Of a stretch of 64,000 nucleotides of DNA, positions 33,570 to 44,654 are shown piece after piece. Source of the stretch: Dryococelus australis (Eukaryota > Arthropoda > Insecta > Phasmatodea > Phasmatidae); contig CM056998.1 in assembly GCA_029891345.1 (NCBI GenBank), positions 170,772,332 through 170,836,331 of the forward strand. Reading direction: 5' to 3'. Below the pieces are notes generated by a model. It was not told where the DNA came from. It ran no database searches and was given only the letters and a program-made list of their open reading frames with translations. Every line of letters begins with the position of its first letter. Position 1 is the stretch's first letter. Position numbers and translations under genes: made by a program.

Positions 33570-35742
33570 TTATTTTAATAGCATATGTATGTACAAGTAC
33601 ATATATTGTACAGCATTTCCTGTGAATCCACTTGAAATAGGCGCTTCAATATAACGGTACTGCCATTCCACTTCACAATCAGGGATCATGAAGTAGTTTT
33701 TAAGCTCATCTCTAACTTCTTTGCAGAAGTGTGACACATTTCGTGGTTGAAGTGTCTGTAGGGGGTGTAGATTGTTACCAGGGTTCCCTTCCTATTTGCG
33801 ATACACCTGCAGGAATTTGTTCACGACGAACGTGTGTGCCGGATGTCGTCGCAGTGCCATCGTTTGTCTCCCTTGTCAGCAGAAAGTTATGCAAAGTGCA
33901 AATGGCCGCAAAAATTTTTCGCGTGTTCTCGGGACTGAGCAAGATGGGTGCTCCTAGTTACTCTAAATCGATTAGCAATGTGCCCAAAACTGTTTTCCAC
34001 AACTCTCCTCGCACGAGAGTGTCTGTAATCATACACGCGAATATCGCCTGAATGATTTCGAAAAGGAAATGGTTTTAAAATTCTGGGAGTCATAACAAAC
34101 GCATCATCTGCTATCACAGCAAAAGGAACAGGTTTTGTTCTTCCTTTCAGTGGTCGGCTTCTTGGTATGTAGTAAGCTTCACCCTGCAGTACTTGCAGGT
34201 AGCGCTGACTGGTTGTAAACTCCACCATCTGCGGCTCTTCCATTACAGCCTATGTCCAGAAACAATAATCGATACTTAGCATCCACTACGGCAAGTAAAA
34301 ATACGCTATGTGTGCCCTTATAATTCAAATAAACACTTCCAGAGTTTGCTGGTGCTCGTATAACAACATGTTTCCCGTCCAAAGCACCGATACAATTCGG
34401 AAAGTTCCATGTGTCTTCAAACTCTTGAGCTATTTTCAGCCATTCGTCCATAGTATCAGGTGTCTGAAACACACGAGAATAGGACTGATTTAATACACTT
34501 GTTTTTTTTCTTTTCAGGAAGTAGGCGGATGCAGTTCACGCGAAAATACACAAGAAGTAGCACAGACAAATGACAAAGGGCATTCCTCCAAGTCTACATG
34601 CACGAGTGCGAAATCAAGACGAGTCAACGAAGATGCGATTCTGGATAAGGCAGTGAGTATAATGAACACAACCAAGGATGAACGTCACATTTCTGGTGAG
34701 TGTGTTGCATCATCACTACGCCCCATTAACAATGTGCAACTCAGAAATGAACTAAAAAAGAAAATACGTAAAGACATTATGTCATTTATGGACATTGAAG
34801 ATAGTTTAAGTAATGTTTCAGCTTATTCTATACATGAAATGGCTTCTCCTTTTGCAGGATGTGTAGGAGATGAACTAGGAAAGAGGAGTGAGCAGAATGA
34901 ATCGAAAATCTCATTTACAATTCTATAAGTGCATTACAAAATGGTTTCTGTTAATATATAATACTATTTTATTTCAATCCAGATTATTTAAATATTATTT
35001 ACATATTTGAAACACATCTCCTTACTTATTTTAATTGATTTATTTCTTCGTATTTTTTAATTGTTGAAAGTAGTGACTAAAGAAACGTAAATAATGTCAT
35101 TATGATACAATGTTGAAATAAATATTTTCAAGTACGTATACATGTGTGTAATATTTTACCCACCTTCAAATATTCTTCTTTCAGTTCATTGTAAATGGCA
35201 TCACACCATTCAGGTACGGTTTTAGCAACTTGAGACTTGGATACTCTGAAGAGATGCGATAGAGATGAATAACTCATACCTAAAAACGAACAAACGATCG
35301 TACACTCAAAAGTCTGTCAATAGTGTTGTTGAAGAGCTAATTTAAAACAACAGGGTAAAATGCAGCCTTTATTTTAATTACCTTTTGCAACGAAACGTAA
35401 CGTAATGGCGAGTCTGACTGGAGGTGGGATTGCCTCTTTCATATTTTTATCTTGTTTAGCGATGGCAGCTGTAACTTTCGCAAGTCGAAACTGAAAATCT
35501 GATGGGCACATCCGAAAAAATTTCCTGTGTGTTTTGCTTTCATTCACTTCCCATTCACTTACTAAAGTTTCGTATGCTCATAACTCGTTTTTCGTTAACA
35601 ACCATTCAACGACAGGTTTACATTTTCTTCGTTGTATTCGTCTACGCAATATAATAATGGAGGCCACTGCAGCAGCAGCTGCTACTTGGGTAGATATCTC
35701 GCGCTGGACTGCCAGGGTATCACATGCCGGCTCTCGGGACAT
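33570..35742 (-). pseudogene. HARBI1-type Harbinger transposase, three exons, two lesions
   Basis: Predicted exons: 35742-35382, 35279-35164 and 34463-33570, with GT/AG borders that join in frame (FVAK-GMSY and EEYLK-TPDT). Exon 1 holds the N-terminal region with RMCPSDF and EAIPPPVRLAITLRF; exon 2 the helix-turn-helix (LSHLFRVSKSQVAK). Exon 3 carries the DDE_Tnp_4 nuclease: FPNCIGALDGKHV (first Asp), FLDIGCNGRAADGGVY (second Asp) and NYRHS-type YDYRHSRARRVVENSFG (Glu). Lesions are an in-frame TGA in exon 1 near 35580 (where relatives have Gly) and a frameshift at about 34180-34240 between the second Asp and the Glu. It would have cut and pasted the element; it is now inactive but young. Confidence 0.85.
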
Positions 35743-35847
35743 GAGTGTCTGTACAAGCCCATTAGGACGGCTGCAACATAGCTCTCGCTAGAGTCCATGT
35801 CGCGACACTCGAGATAACGAGAGCACTTGTGTGTGGACGGTGGTGTC

Positions 35848-36881
35848 ACTCGGGCTCCGGTCCCCTCGTGACGGACGGCCGTGTTCGTCGGGAACCTGGG
35901 TGGCTCAGTTGATGATGGCTTCACGCATCTGCTTGGGGCGGCGCAACGATCAAGGCGGAGGATGTTGGGGGTATCCCGATTTGCTGAAACATGCGAAGTG
36001 TGGCGAACCACTCCACTGCTGGATTCTGCGGGCTGTAAACAGTAGATGCATGCGGGATGGAATGGAACAGCATCGGATCTCGGACGACCTCCCCCCGGGC
36101 CAGCTCGCCACCCCCTAGAGCTGGTCAGCCACTGTAAGCCCTTGCAGAAGGATTCTTTTGAAGATGGAGGGGGTGGCCTCCAGGAGCAGTTCTCCTCGCC
36201 TTTCACCTGGACGCACCTACGTCTGGGCCAGCGGATTCGCCATCCTGGATAGCCCCTGGAAGTCCCACCAGAGGGATGGTTTTGGAGGATGAGGAGAGCT
36301 GTCTTCCGGCGCCAACCATGGTAGATGTCGGGCCGAAGAGAGAAGATGGAGCAGGTGCCATGACTGGGCTGCCCGGATTTCTTGCGCCCTCGGCTGGGAG
36401 CTTAAGGACCATACCTGAAGTCACTGATATCGGTGTTGCTGTGACGGTAGCCAGGCTGCCCGCGCAGGAACAGGATGGCAGTTCCAACTCAAGGACGCAT
36501 GTGCCTTTAACATGCTAGATTTTTCACTCGCATATTAAACAGCATTGACTCCATACCTGCTATCTCCTTTAGCATTTTCACTAGTGCTCCCACGAGTTTA
36601 ACTCCTTTACTGTCGGCATGGGCTTCAACGTGCCTATGCGGGTTTTACTATACCCCTTCTTAACGTAGCTTTAATACACGTACACTTAGGGAGGTAGGCA
36701 TGGCCCCAAATTGTGGGCCATGCCTACCCAATCCCTCCCGGCCGCGATGCCCTCCTCTTTGCATGCAATTCCCTCTCATTTAGGCGTAAGGGGCGCAGCC
36801 CTAAAGCACAATTAGAACCCGACCCTACCTTCGGACTTACACTTAACACTTAGAATAATGTAGTTTAGGGAGAGAAAAAAA
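35848..36881 (+). mobile_element. Non-LTR retroposon with 15-bp target duplication
   Basis: The insert lies between two exact copies of gtggacggtggtgtc (35833-35847 and 36882-36896) and ends in an A run (36875-36881), the hallmark of target-primed reverse transcription. Its 3' ~330 bp matches the older copy at 4560-4945. The 5' two thirds is GC-rich; its open frames on either strand (for example 36276-36518 plus) have no recognisable reverse transcriptase or nuclease. It may be a LINE 5' region with internal deletion or a LINE-mobilised SINE. The tggctcagttg word at 35909 resembles a tRNA box A, but there is no box B. Confidence 0.85.
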
Positions 36882-36980
36882 GTGGACGGTGGTGTCTGAT
36901 GTCCCAACACTAATGTCGTGCAATAAGTGTCTCGTTAAGACCCAGCAAGTTTATAGTTGGTCATAGACATTTTCGTTATA

Positions 36981-37661
36981 CAGAATGCTCGGAAATTCCC
37001 CTTACAAACTTCCATGACTTGTAGAGGGGACTGACTAGACGATCTTTTGAATTGGAACCCATGTCCGGTCACGTACTGTTACGGTGCTACAGCCATTTCA
37101 AATCAGGTGTTTCACGCGTCCACTTCAGCCTGCTTAATTTAATTAGCAATCAAATTCATTAGGTAACAATGCCAAGGGAAGAATAAAGAAATGTATTCAT
37201 TTATCACAACAACACATTTGTCAACGGTTAAACGCAATCATATATTTCTGTCTTCTGCAAAAGGATGTATAGAATACGGTACTGATCCACTACAACAGCG
37301 GCTCAATGTGGCGACCACCAACGTCGTTGCACACATTGTACCCACGAATTATGTTCCTGTACACTCGCTCCATCACATCTGGTGTCCCGTCAATCCGTTG
37401 TGCAGCGACCATACCTCGTGCCAGCAGATCTTCCTCTGTCTCTACAGGAGTCCCGTACACCATACGACCCCACAAGAAATAGTCCAATGGAGTTAAATTC
37501 GGCCTTTCCCTCAGTGGAAGTGGACGAGTTATACACCTGTTTTGAAATGGTTGTAGCACGTTAATGGTACGTTTCCGGACATGGGTTCCTATTCAAAAGA
37601 TCGTCTACGCTGTCCCCTCTACAAGTCCTAGGATTTGTAAGGGGAATTTCCGAGCATAGTG
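36981..37661 (-). mobile_element. Internally deleted mariner-type transposon
   Basis: Inverted repeats of ~90 bp begin cagaatgctcggaaattccc on the left and mirror at the right (ggggaatttccgagcatagtg), with TA on both sides (36979-36980, 37662-37663). The 681-bp element keeps only the last ~80 codons of its transposase. It starts 34 bp downstream of the Harbinger right end. Confidence 0.85.
37290..37559 (-). pseudogene. mariner-superfamily transposase, C-terminal fragment
   Basis: The frame reads NLTPLDYFLWGRMVY, TPVETEEDLLARG, AAQRIDGTPDVMERV and a VGGRHIEPLL terminus. These match the C-terminal part of the insect mariner-like transposases with SPDLTPLDFFLWG (the third catalytic Asp is in PLDxFLWG, retained as PLDYFLWG). 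The N-terminal ~240 residues are deleted, so this derivative needs a transposase in trans. It has no in-frame stop. Confidence 0.8.
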
Positions 37662-37663
37662 TA

Positions 37664-39485
37664 TATGGTTACAGAGTACTTGTTTATGTTGTCCATTCAT
37701 TTAATATTATTCCAAATTACTCTGTATTACCTATATGAGTTAACAGTATAATCTTTGGTTATTTTTCCAGTTTATTGATATAGAGATCGCGTGTAAAAAT
37801 GTTTCATCTGTCTCTAGACAGTATCCGCTTTGATATTTTATTTTTTTTTCTCTAGAGTGTAGGCAGTATTAAATGATTATTAAACCAAAGTACCAAATAA
37901 AATTATCATGGTTGTCTCTCGTCTCGCCATTGCTGATTGGCGGAGAGATGTGTTATGGTCAGGTGACAGCCAATTGAAGGACGCGAGACAACATAAGTAA
38001 GGCAGATGTAAAATAGAACTAATTTTTTCTTTAGAAGAATTCTCACCGCCTCCAAAGATGGACGTGTATCTTATAATATAAAAGTTTTAATGATTTAAAA
38101 TACATTAATATTGGTAATATTATAATAAGGAATATTAGTGTTATTATGTTTGAGAAGATAAAACGGAAATAAGTTGTTGGATATTTGGGAGAAGACTAAC
38201 TGAAAATAAAAGATATTTGAAAATCTGAGAATTGTAACGTGGTGATTTAAATTGAAATGTTATAAACGGGGCCCAATGTGTTAACTGTAAATTTATATGT
38301 ATGAAATATAGCAATTGTTGCTGACACACCAGCTATTTTTTAATTGGTGGCTTGTTGTACTCTGGATATACTGAAACATTTCCCATTGGTTCCAAAGGGT
38401 CAGTTGTTTTACGACATCCGTAAGAACATTTCACACAAAAATCTTCTCCATTTGTAACACCTGCACCGATATATTAATGTGTACGTTAAGGAGTTAAAGT
38501 AAATTTCGTGTTTTTTTAGTTTTTGCACTTTTTTTTGGTTTCACGAAAAGTATTGTTCGCCGCATGGACATACCCTTCGTATGTTACGAACGCTGGCCCA
38601 TTGGTTTCTTTAATCGAACGCAGCAAAGGTCGTTAAAACACAGCAATATGTTAAAATCGCAAGGAAGAGCAAAACAGCATGGATTGCACGGGGTTGTATC
38701 CCTCTGTAGGTTACGTGGCAATAGTACGTGTAACAAGCAATTAAAAATATACCCTTCAATCATCCGACCTTGGCTGTACAAGGCAAATTTGAAAATGTTT
38801 TAAACATCGCAAAAAAATGAAATCCTTTTTCTGCCGAGTCAAGAATTGTATCGACTTTATTTAAGTTCCCATAAAATTAGTTTTCTTTTATCGTGCACGG
38901 AGATAAAATTCGTTCAGCTTATACACGCCTGGCGTAAAAAATAAGATCGTTTATATGGGTGTTATTATTAAAAGCGTGTTTTTATTAGGGTGTGTGAGGG
39001 AATAGATCCGATAATACGGGAATTTCATGTAAGGTGTAAGGAAATTGTGGTATAAATAGCGCCGCACTCTGTACCACAACCTGTGAACTTCGTGAGCTCG
39101 TGTCAGTGGTCAGACACACGCACGTGCTCTCGTCACGGCGACTGACGAGTAGCTGCGGTCCTAAGATGACCTCTCGTCGGGGAGTTCAAACAACCCGCCG
39201 GCGGCATCTGTCTGAGAGGCCACCCGCACTTGACTGCTCAGCGTGTGTGGTCCGCTCTCTCATTATCTGCATCAACCGTAAATGTTATTTATTATTTTTT
39301 GACGCGACTCACGACAGAATTTTCACAATAAAGCTCATGCAGTGCAAACCCGTTGGGACATTCTATTCGGTTAAATTCAAAAAGGTGGAAGGGGAGAGAC
39401 ACACTCTTGTTGATAATATGGCATCCCAGGTGCTGAAAAATATGCCCCCTCCCTAAATGTAGTTTTCGAATCAAATATGTATGTA
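37664..39485. other. Unassigned sequence with a small palindromic MITE-like repeat
   Basis: No gene recognised. At 37911-37996 an inverted pair (gttgtctctcgtctcg...gctgattggc / gccaattg...cgcgagacaac) forms an ~85-bp foldback. The stretch 39040-39340 has promoter/polyadenylation features, listed separately. Confidence 0.4.
39040..39340 (+). promoter_or_regulatory. TATA-box promoter with downstream AATAAA; possible solo LTR
   Basis: tataaatagcgccgc at about 39051-39065 is a strong TATA box, with an initiator-like tcagtggtcaga about 50 bp further on and an aataaa at about 39328. TATA plus polyadenylation signal within 280 bp is the layout of an LTR. I could not find matching TG...CA ends, a target duplication or a second LTR, so this is only a possibility. 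Confidence 0.3.
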
Positions 39486-39901
39486 TAGGCCGTTCACGGT
39501 AAAATGAGCACTTTTCAAAGCCCTGATTAAGATCTATTTGCATGCACGTTTTTTTTTCGCCTTATGTAAAATTAACATTCCCACGGGCTTCATCACTTTA
39601 TCCATGCGTCGGTCAGGAGAAACTGTGATTTTAATGGAAAAGAACATATTTTACAAATATGGTAATTTTATACTTCGATGCATTAAAAAAACAGAAAGCG
39701 AAATAAATAATTTAAGTTATCACAAATGGTTGCTTAAAGCTTTTTATTCGACAAGATATGGAACTACTTTCTATCCATCGTTTAACCGAATTTATTGGGC
39801 ACATGCCACTCAGTACGCCCGTTAAAATAAATGAAGTTAGGAGCAGTGACTTTTTTCTACGGTTCATTTAAAAAATGCTCACATTATCGTGAACAGCCTT
39901 T
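39486..39901. mobile_element. MITE of the ggctgttcacgg family, full-length
   Basis: Left end taggccgttcacggtaaaat, right end atgctcacattatcgtgaac...agcctt. Interior signature in minus orientation (cgtttaaccgaatttattgg, ccactcagtacgcccgtt). A CG/CA/CT microsatellite follows immediately. Confidence 0.85.
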
Positions 39902-39906
39902 AAGTA

Positions 39907-39938
39907 TTCGCGCGCGCGCGCACACACACACACACACA

Positions 39939-39969
<31 letters not shown>
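39907..39969. repeat. Compound microsatellite (CG)n(CA)n(CT)n(CA)n
   Basis: Four successive dinucleotide runs with no interruptions longer than 2 bp. Confidence 0.95.
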
Positions 39970-40254
39970 AGCTTCCTACCTATACGTAAAGTATGAAGCC
40001 TACTCTACATTGTGGCGCCCTCTCGCGACGTTTCCGGCACCTCTAGTGAGACTTGGAGAGGGGGCATCTGATAATCTTGCCCTCCCTCCCCTTCTCAAAG
40101 CCACTGATGCTGTGTAATTTTTTGTCCCAGGAACTGAGACACGCTAGTATAATTACACACCTTTGAAGAGTCGCACTCTAAAGCTGGAAATTCACTTCTG
40201 TGAGTCTCTTGAATCAGTAAAGTGAGTTGCTTCTACTATCCATGAGATGCCAAG

Positions 40255-40440
40255 GCCGGGTATAGTCCGTTCGTGGTTACTTCCAACTTTTCTGAAGCAA
40301 AGCTAAAATTCTACTTTCAGAATGTTCCTCAGTCTCATTCTAACAACGCTTAACCGAGTATAGAAAATTACACCCAAGGGAAAACACACCGCATTCTTGC
40401 GCACTCTATGTAATAATAAGTAATAATAGTAGAATGATAA
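40255..40440 (-). repeat. Dispersed repeat X, inverted partial copy
   Basis: On the minus strand it reads ggaagtaaccacgaacgg, gcgcaagaatgcggtgtg and ttctgaaagtagaat in the same order as 28665-28840. It again lies close to a MITE of the ggctgttcacgg family. From 39970 to 40254 and 40441 to 40893 nothing else is recognised, apart from a GC patch at 40480-40620 sharing blocks with 2064-2205. Confidence 0.65.
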
Positions 40441-40895
40441 TGTAAGTTTTAGACAATTTATTTTAAATGGGAGTTGAGGCTAGGGGCTGTGGCTGTGGCT
40501 GGGATTGAGGCTCGCTTATTGAGGATCGCTTCTTCGGTGGACTTGTCCCCCCCACAACTCCTACATCGGTTCGACTCGGGATTGTCGAATGTGCCTGAAG
40601 GTGCTCAGCAGTTATGACTACTAACTCTTAAAGCAGAGATGTTTGTTTCTGGTAGCCATATTGGTCTTATAGGCAAATTAGAATTCTAGATTTATTATAA
40701 AATTTCAAAAATTATTATTTTTATTAAAAATTATTATTAATTTTTACCGTAATTGTACATAGAGTATTGCGGAAACATGCACAAGTCTCTTAATCAGTTA
40801 CTAAATTTCCAGTCTCCTCTCATTGTTACACGATGTCAGAATATGTAAATAATTCACTGCCTCGACTGTTACAATATGTATGTAAATGTGTGCTA

Positions 40896-41122
40896 TAGGC
40901 TGTTCACGGTAAAGTGAGCACTTTTTAAGGCCCTCCCAACAGGATTTAACCACTAATAAATATATCTCATTGCAGCATCGGGCGTGGTGGTGAAAAGTAT
41001 ACACAGCGTTTATTCGTCGCAAAGCAATGTTTATATTAAAAAGCAGCAGGAAGATGGAAATAGGACGAAAGGAAAGATTTAGAAGGACCTTAAAAAGTGC
41101 TCACTTTACCGTGAACAGTCTA
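40896..41122. mobile_element. MITE, short subfamily, with TA target duplication
   Basis: taggctgttcacggtaaagt ... aagtgctcactttaccgtga...agtcta, flanked by TA at 40894-40895 and 41123-41124. 227 bp; matches 8404 and 9570 at the ends (ttttaaggcc / ggccttaaaa-type). Confidence 0.85.
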
Positions 41123-41319
41123 TACTAAGATTTTTAAATATATATGTGACTAAAATCCAAACCCATTCATTATACGAATAGTAACCACCTGCGCAGCTCA
41201 TGTTATAATCATTATATTGATCAGCATCGACCAATACTTCCATAGGCATACTCGACATTAGTTTAAATATCATTAGTGCTAGGCCCTTGGAATGTACAAA
41301 GGTTGCTCGGGTGATGAAC

Positions 41320-41875
41320 AGTCTTATCTTTCGTGCTGTTCTCAAACATAAATCCTTCGCAATTTTTCCATCTGTCTTTCCAAATTTTTCTATCAATCTC
41401 ACAATCTTTTCATCAATCCTTCCATCAATCCTCACCAATTTTTCTATCAACATTTCAGTATTTCCTTCAGTATTTTCCAATTGTTTTGTCAATCCTCACT
41501 AATCCTAATCAATATTGCCATCAATCCCCACCAATCCTCAGCAATCTTTCCCTCATTCTTCCAATATTTAAATCTATCTTTCGCAATATTTTCATTAATC
41601 TTCCAATCTCTCCATTAATCTTTCCCAATATTTCTATTATTCCTCACCAATACTCAAAAATCTTTCCATCAATCTTGTCCGTCAATATTTTGCAATATTT
41701 CTATCAATATTCCAATATTTCCATCAATCTTTCGAAATCTTCCCATCAATATTACAATATTTCGTCCAATCTTTCGGTCGATCGTGCAATATTTCTTCCA
41801 ATATTTCAGTTTTCCATCGATCTTCTAATATTCCCATCAATATTTCGCAATATTTCAATATTTCGTCCCATCTAA
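41320..41875. repeat. Pyrimidine-rich degenerate minisatellite (atcaatctttccaatattt)
   Basis: About 550 bp of short, irregular units built from catcaatc, tttcc and aatatttc. The 180-codon plus open frame here (Ser, Ile, Phe, Pro only) is low-complexity noise. Confidence 0.85.
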
Positions 41876-41879
41876 ATTT

Positions 41880-42663
41880 TAATACAATTATCGTTTGCGT
41901 ATATACAGACTTTGTGGTTTACATGTAATGTATACAATGTTTTATTAGAAAAGTGTGTATACATTGATTGCTTTATTAATTTAAATATATAGTTTATAAG
42001 AGGAAACCCCTTTAAATATATTAAGTAGCTGAAATTATCCTCTTGGTTTTATGTTTATGAAATTCGAGCAGTACGGGTCATTTTCATAGTCCTTAAAATT
42101 GCATATTGTTTTGTAATATGCGGAATCATTTATCGTTATTTTTCTATTATTACAAATGATTAAATTCACGACCTTCCAGTTCCGGGCGTGAGAGAGAAAT
42201 TACATTCCTATTTGTATTGAAGTGTCGTGAAATTTCTTTTTTAGCACACAGAAACCATCCAGGAGTAGGCAGCAATGTTTATTGGAAAGCACCGTCGCGC
42301 CTACCAAAATGTATTTTATAAAAAAATTAATAAAATTTGGGTCATTATTAAAATAGATTGTTCTTTCACATGTCTTTTTTTTCTGTTGCTTCTCCCATAA
42401 AAGTGTTTTAACTATAATTAAAAAAAAATTATATTTATCAACAATAAAAGCATTTCTGTTATTGCTGCTATGACGAATTTTATTCAGCAGATCCAGTTTG
42501 CCTACACATTCAATTTTGTGCACAACAAGCTTGATTCATAAATTCTTCCCTTATTCCTTTTCGTCTCCATAAGTACACAGTAATGATGGTTAACTGGGTA
42601 CTTTTGAAAGCACTTTTTAGTTTCTTCTTTAAGCATGTATCCGTTCGCCACATGCAAATGTGC
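41880..42663. other. Unassigned AT-rich sequence
   Basis: No gene or repeat family recognised. Confidence 0.4.
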
Positions 42664-42664
42664 A

Positions 42665-43087
42665 AAGGCTGTTCACGATCAAGTGAGCACTTTTGAAATC
42701 ACCCTTAGAAAAATATCACTGCTCCTACCTGCATACATTTTAACGGGCGCACTGAGTGACATGCGCCCAGTACAGTTGGTAACTATGGATGGAAAGTAGT
42801 TCCATGGCTTTGTGTCGAATTAAAAGTGTTAGGCAAACGTTTGTGGCAACTTAAATTATTTCTTTCGCTGTTTTAATACATCTAATTAATTGTAAGAATC
42901 ATCCATATTTGTAAAACATTTACTTTTCTAATAATTTCGAAGTATCACTTGACCGGGGCATGATTAAAGTTATGAGGCCCATGGCAATGTTAATTTTATA
43001 TGAGGCGGAAGAGTACACACACAACGCGCAAACAAGTAGATATCAAGCAGGATTTTCAAAAATGCTCAGTTTACCGCGAACAGCCTA
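42665..43087. mobile_element. MITE of the ggctgttcacgg family, full-length
   Basis: Left aaggctgttcacgatcaagt, right tgctcagtttaccgcgaaca...gccta; interior ttaacgggcgcactgagtga and gttggtaactatggatgg intact. It is followed directly by a SINE. Confidence 0.85.
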
Positions 43088-43117
43088 TACGCATGCGCTG
43101 ACCAAACGAAATCATTT

Positions 43118-43318
43118 GGGTCCCCGGCCGGGTCACTTCGGATTTTCGCTTTGTGGGAATCGTGCCGGACGATGCCGTTGGTCGGCTGGTTTTCTTGGGG
43201 GATATCCTGTCCCCCCCCCCCCCTTTTCCATTCCGGCGCTGCTTCATACTCACCAAAATCACCCTCATCGGCACTCAAGACCTCGATGTTAAGAGCCGCC
43301 CAAATCTCTTCACTTCAC
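43118..43318 (+). mobile_element. SINE family A, 5' truncated
   Basis: Begins at ccggccgggtcac, lacking the tRNA head. It retains gggaatcgtgccggacgatg, ttttcttggggga, a 14-base C run and ctcaagacctcgatgttaag. It abuts the MITE ending at 43087. From 43319 to 43756 nothing is recognised. Confidence 0.8.
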
Positions 43319-43756
43319 AAAATAATTCGGCACGACTTTTCTGAGTTCACTGCCAACTTTACAGCCCAAACCTCTGTCGATTTTTACGTGAAGGCTCGAC
43401 TTAGCCCCTTTTGCAGAAATCCTTCGTTTTCGCCTCATAATTTCGGATTCACAGTAATTTGCTGACAATGTACGCTTATAGAATATTTACATGTTACGGG
43501 TTATTTAATTTTTTTGTGCTTAATTTTATTTGTATGTTACATGCTTGTTGTAAAATGTCGACAACTTATTAATAAAATATTAATATACACTCGACTTTTT
43601 ATAACAAGCAGATAACTCACAATTAAAATTACACACAAAAATATTAAGCAACTCATAAAATGTAAATATTCTATGACCGTACATTGTCAGTAGTTACTGT
43701 GAATCTGAAATTCTGACGCGTAAACGAAGAATTTCTGCCAAAGGGGTGCAGCCGAG

Positions 43757-44130
43757 GCTTAAGAGGGCACGGGACATAAATTAATGCTATTGAGGTTTAG
43801 CGTATTCTACAAATTTTATGGAAGACAATAGAGAAAACAAAGCAATGACTACCATACAGAATTGCTTTTACTAACTACGAGAGCAAATATTTTACCTGAG
43901 TGACGTTACTCTGCCGAGATATTTCTGACGCCGTCAATTTGTGTGTGTTTTCGTGGCGCAAGACATTATGCGAAATTGGTACACTAATACTGCAAAATAC
44001 GTGGCCGTTAAGTTGGCACAACCTATTATCTAGGATTGCCAATTTTACTTTTTTCTATGTTGGCTTTCAAAAACCAGTAAACATCAATTTACGTATTTGG
44101 TGTTAATTTATGTCCCACGCTTCCTTAAGC
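43757..44130. mobile_element. MITE with gcgtgggaca termini, copy 2
   Basis: The ends read gcttaagagggcacgggaca and tgtcccacgcttccttaagc, a 28-bp imperfect inverted repeat extending into taaattaa. The related copy is 19059-19410. Confidence 0.7.
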
Positions 44131-44261
44131 TATGTGCGTTTACGGCCAGTTACACTCCTCCCCAACCCCCCTTCCCCCACAAAAATCGTTGTGTAAACAG
44201 TTCTCTACTAACCCGTTACGTTCTAAATTCATTTACTAGCCCAAAGTGTTGAAATCGTGTC

Positions 44262-44579
44262 TAGGCTATTCACGGTAAAATTAGCATTTTGTGAACACAG
44301 TGAAATTATTAGAAAAGGAAAATTTTACAGATCTGTTCGTTTCTAAACTTCGATGCGTTACAAAGAAATACAAAGCGAAAGAAAAAACTAATAAAGTTAT
44401 TATAAATGGTCACTTTACCTTCAATTCGAAGTTAAGATATGGAACTACTTTCACTTCATCATTACCAACTTTACTGGGTACATGTCACTCAGTGCGCTCG
44501 TTAAAATATATGCAAGCAGGGGCAGTGACTTTTTTCTAAGGTTCATTTCAAAAGTGTTCATTTTATCCTGAACAGCCTT
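44262..44579. mobile_element. MITE of the ggctgttcacgg family, internally deleted
   Basis: Left taggctattcacggtaaaat, right gtgttcattttatcctgaac...agcctt. It is ~318 bp because about 100 bp next to the left end are missing relative to 39486-39901. Confidence 0.8.
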
Positions 44580-44654
44580 TAATAGTTTGTTGTGCGTGGT
44601 ACTTATGTCTCGTGTACTGTTCGCATGTAGTGAATAATACAGAGAGTTCGGTGT

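Larger units (their letters stand above)
32167..34928 (+). pseudogene. Harbinger MADF/Myb-like protein, two exons, frameshifted
   Basis: Exon 1 (32167-32522) starts at the ATG giving MFETINSANEWSKSD and contains a MADF domain (KLIETIQLYPMIWNPRN, then EVQRRWHNLRTQ). A frame break near 32405 moves KKSGSG-type sequence into another frame, and a second break restores the GGSTISSS frame before a GTAAGT donor at 32523. Exon 2 (34518-34928) follows a poly-T/CAG acceptor and joins in frame, with a conserved C-terminal helix (LRNELKKKIRKDIMSFMD). In Harbinger elements this partner binds the transposase and is thought to target it to the nucleus and termini. The intron encloses the last transposase exon on the other strand. 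Confidence 0.75.
31940..36946. mobile_element. PIF/Harbinger transposon, nearly complete, with nested insertions
   Basis: Termini gctgggtcttaacgagac(gct) and its inverse (agt)gtctcgttaagacccagc match at 20 of 21 positions. Inside are the two Harbinger genes: a plus-strand MADF (Myb/SANT-like) protein and a minus-strand HARBI1-type transposase. The element also contains an hAT-like insertion with a TTAA-flanked MITE inside it (both in the MADF intron) and a poly-A retroposon near the right end. Without the retroposon and one copy of its duplication it would be about 4 kb. The expected 3-bp TSD is not exact: flanks read aaa on the left and aag on the right. Confidence 0.9.

Noticed and set aside
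35905..35935. tRNA-type promoter in the retroposon insert
   Set aside because: Only a box A-like word; no box B at the right spacing.
35682..36206. 174-codon minus frame spanning the Harbinger/retroposon junction
   Set aside because: It crosses the insertion boundary and is out of frame with the transposase.
31937..36949. Clean 3-bp target duplication for Harbinger 1
   Set aside because: Flanks read aaa and aag; neither this nor shifted borders give an exact TTA/TAA pair.
41333..41875. 180-codon Ser/Ile/Phe-rich frame
   Set aside because: It is a low-complexity translation of a pyrimidine-rich minisatellite.
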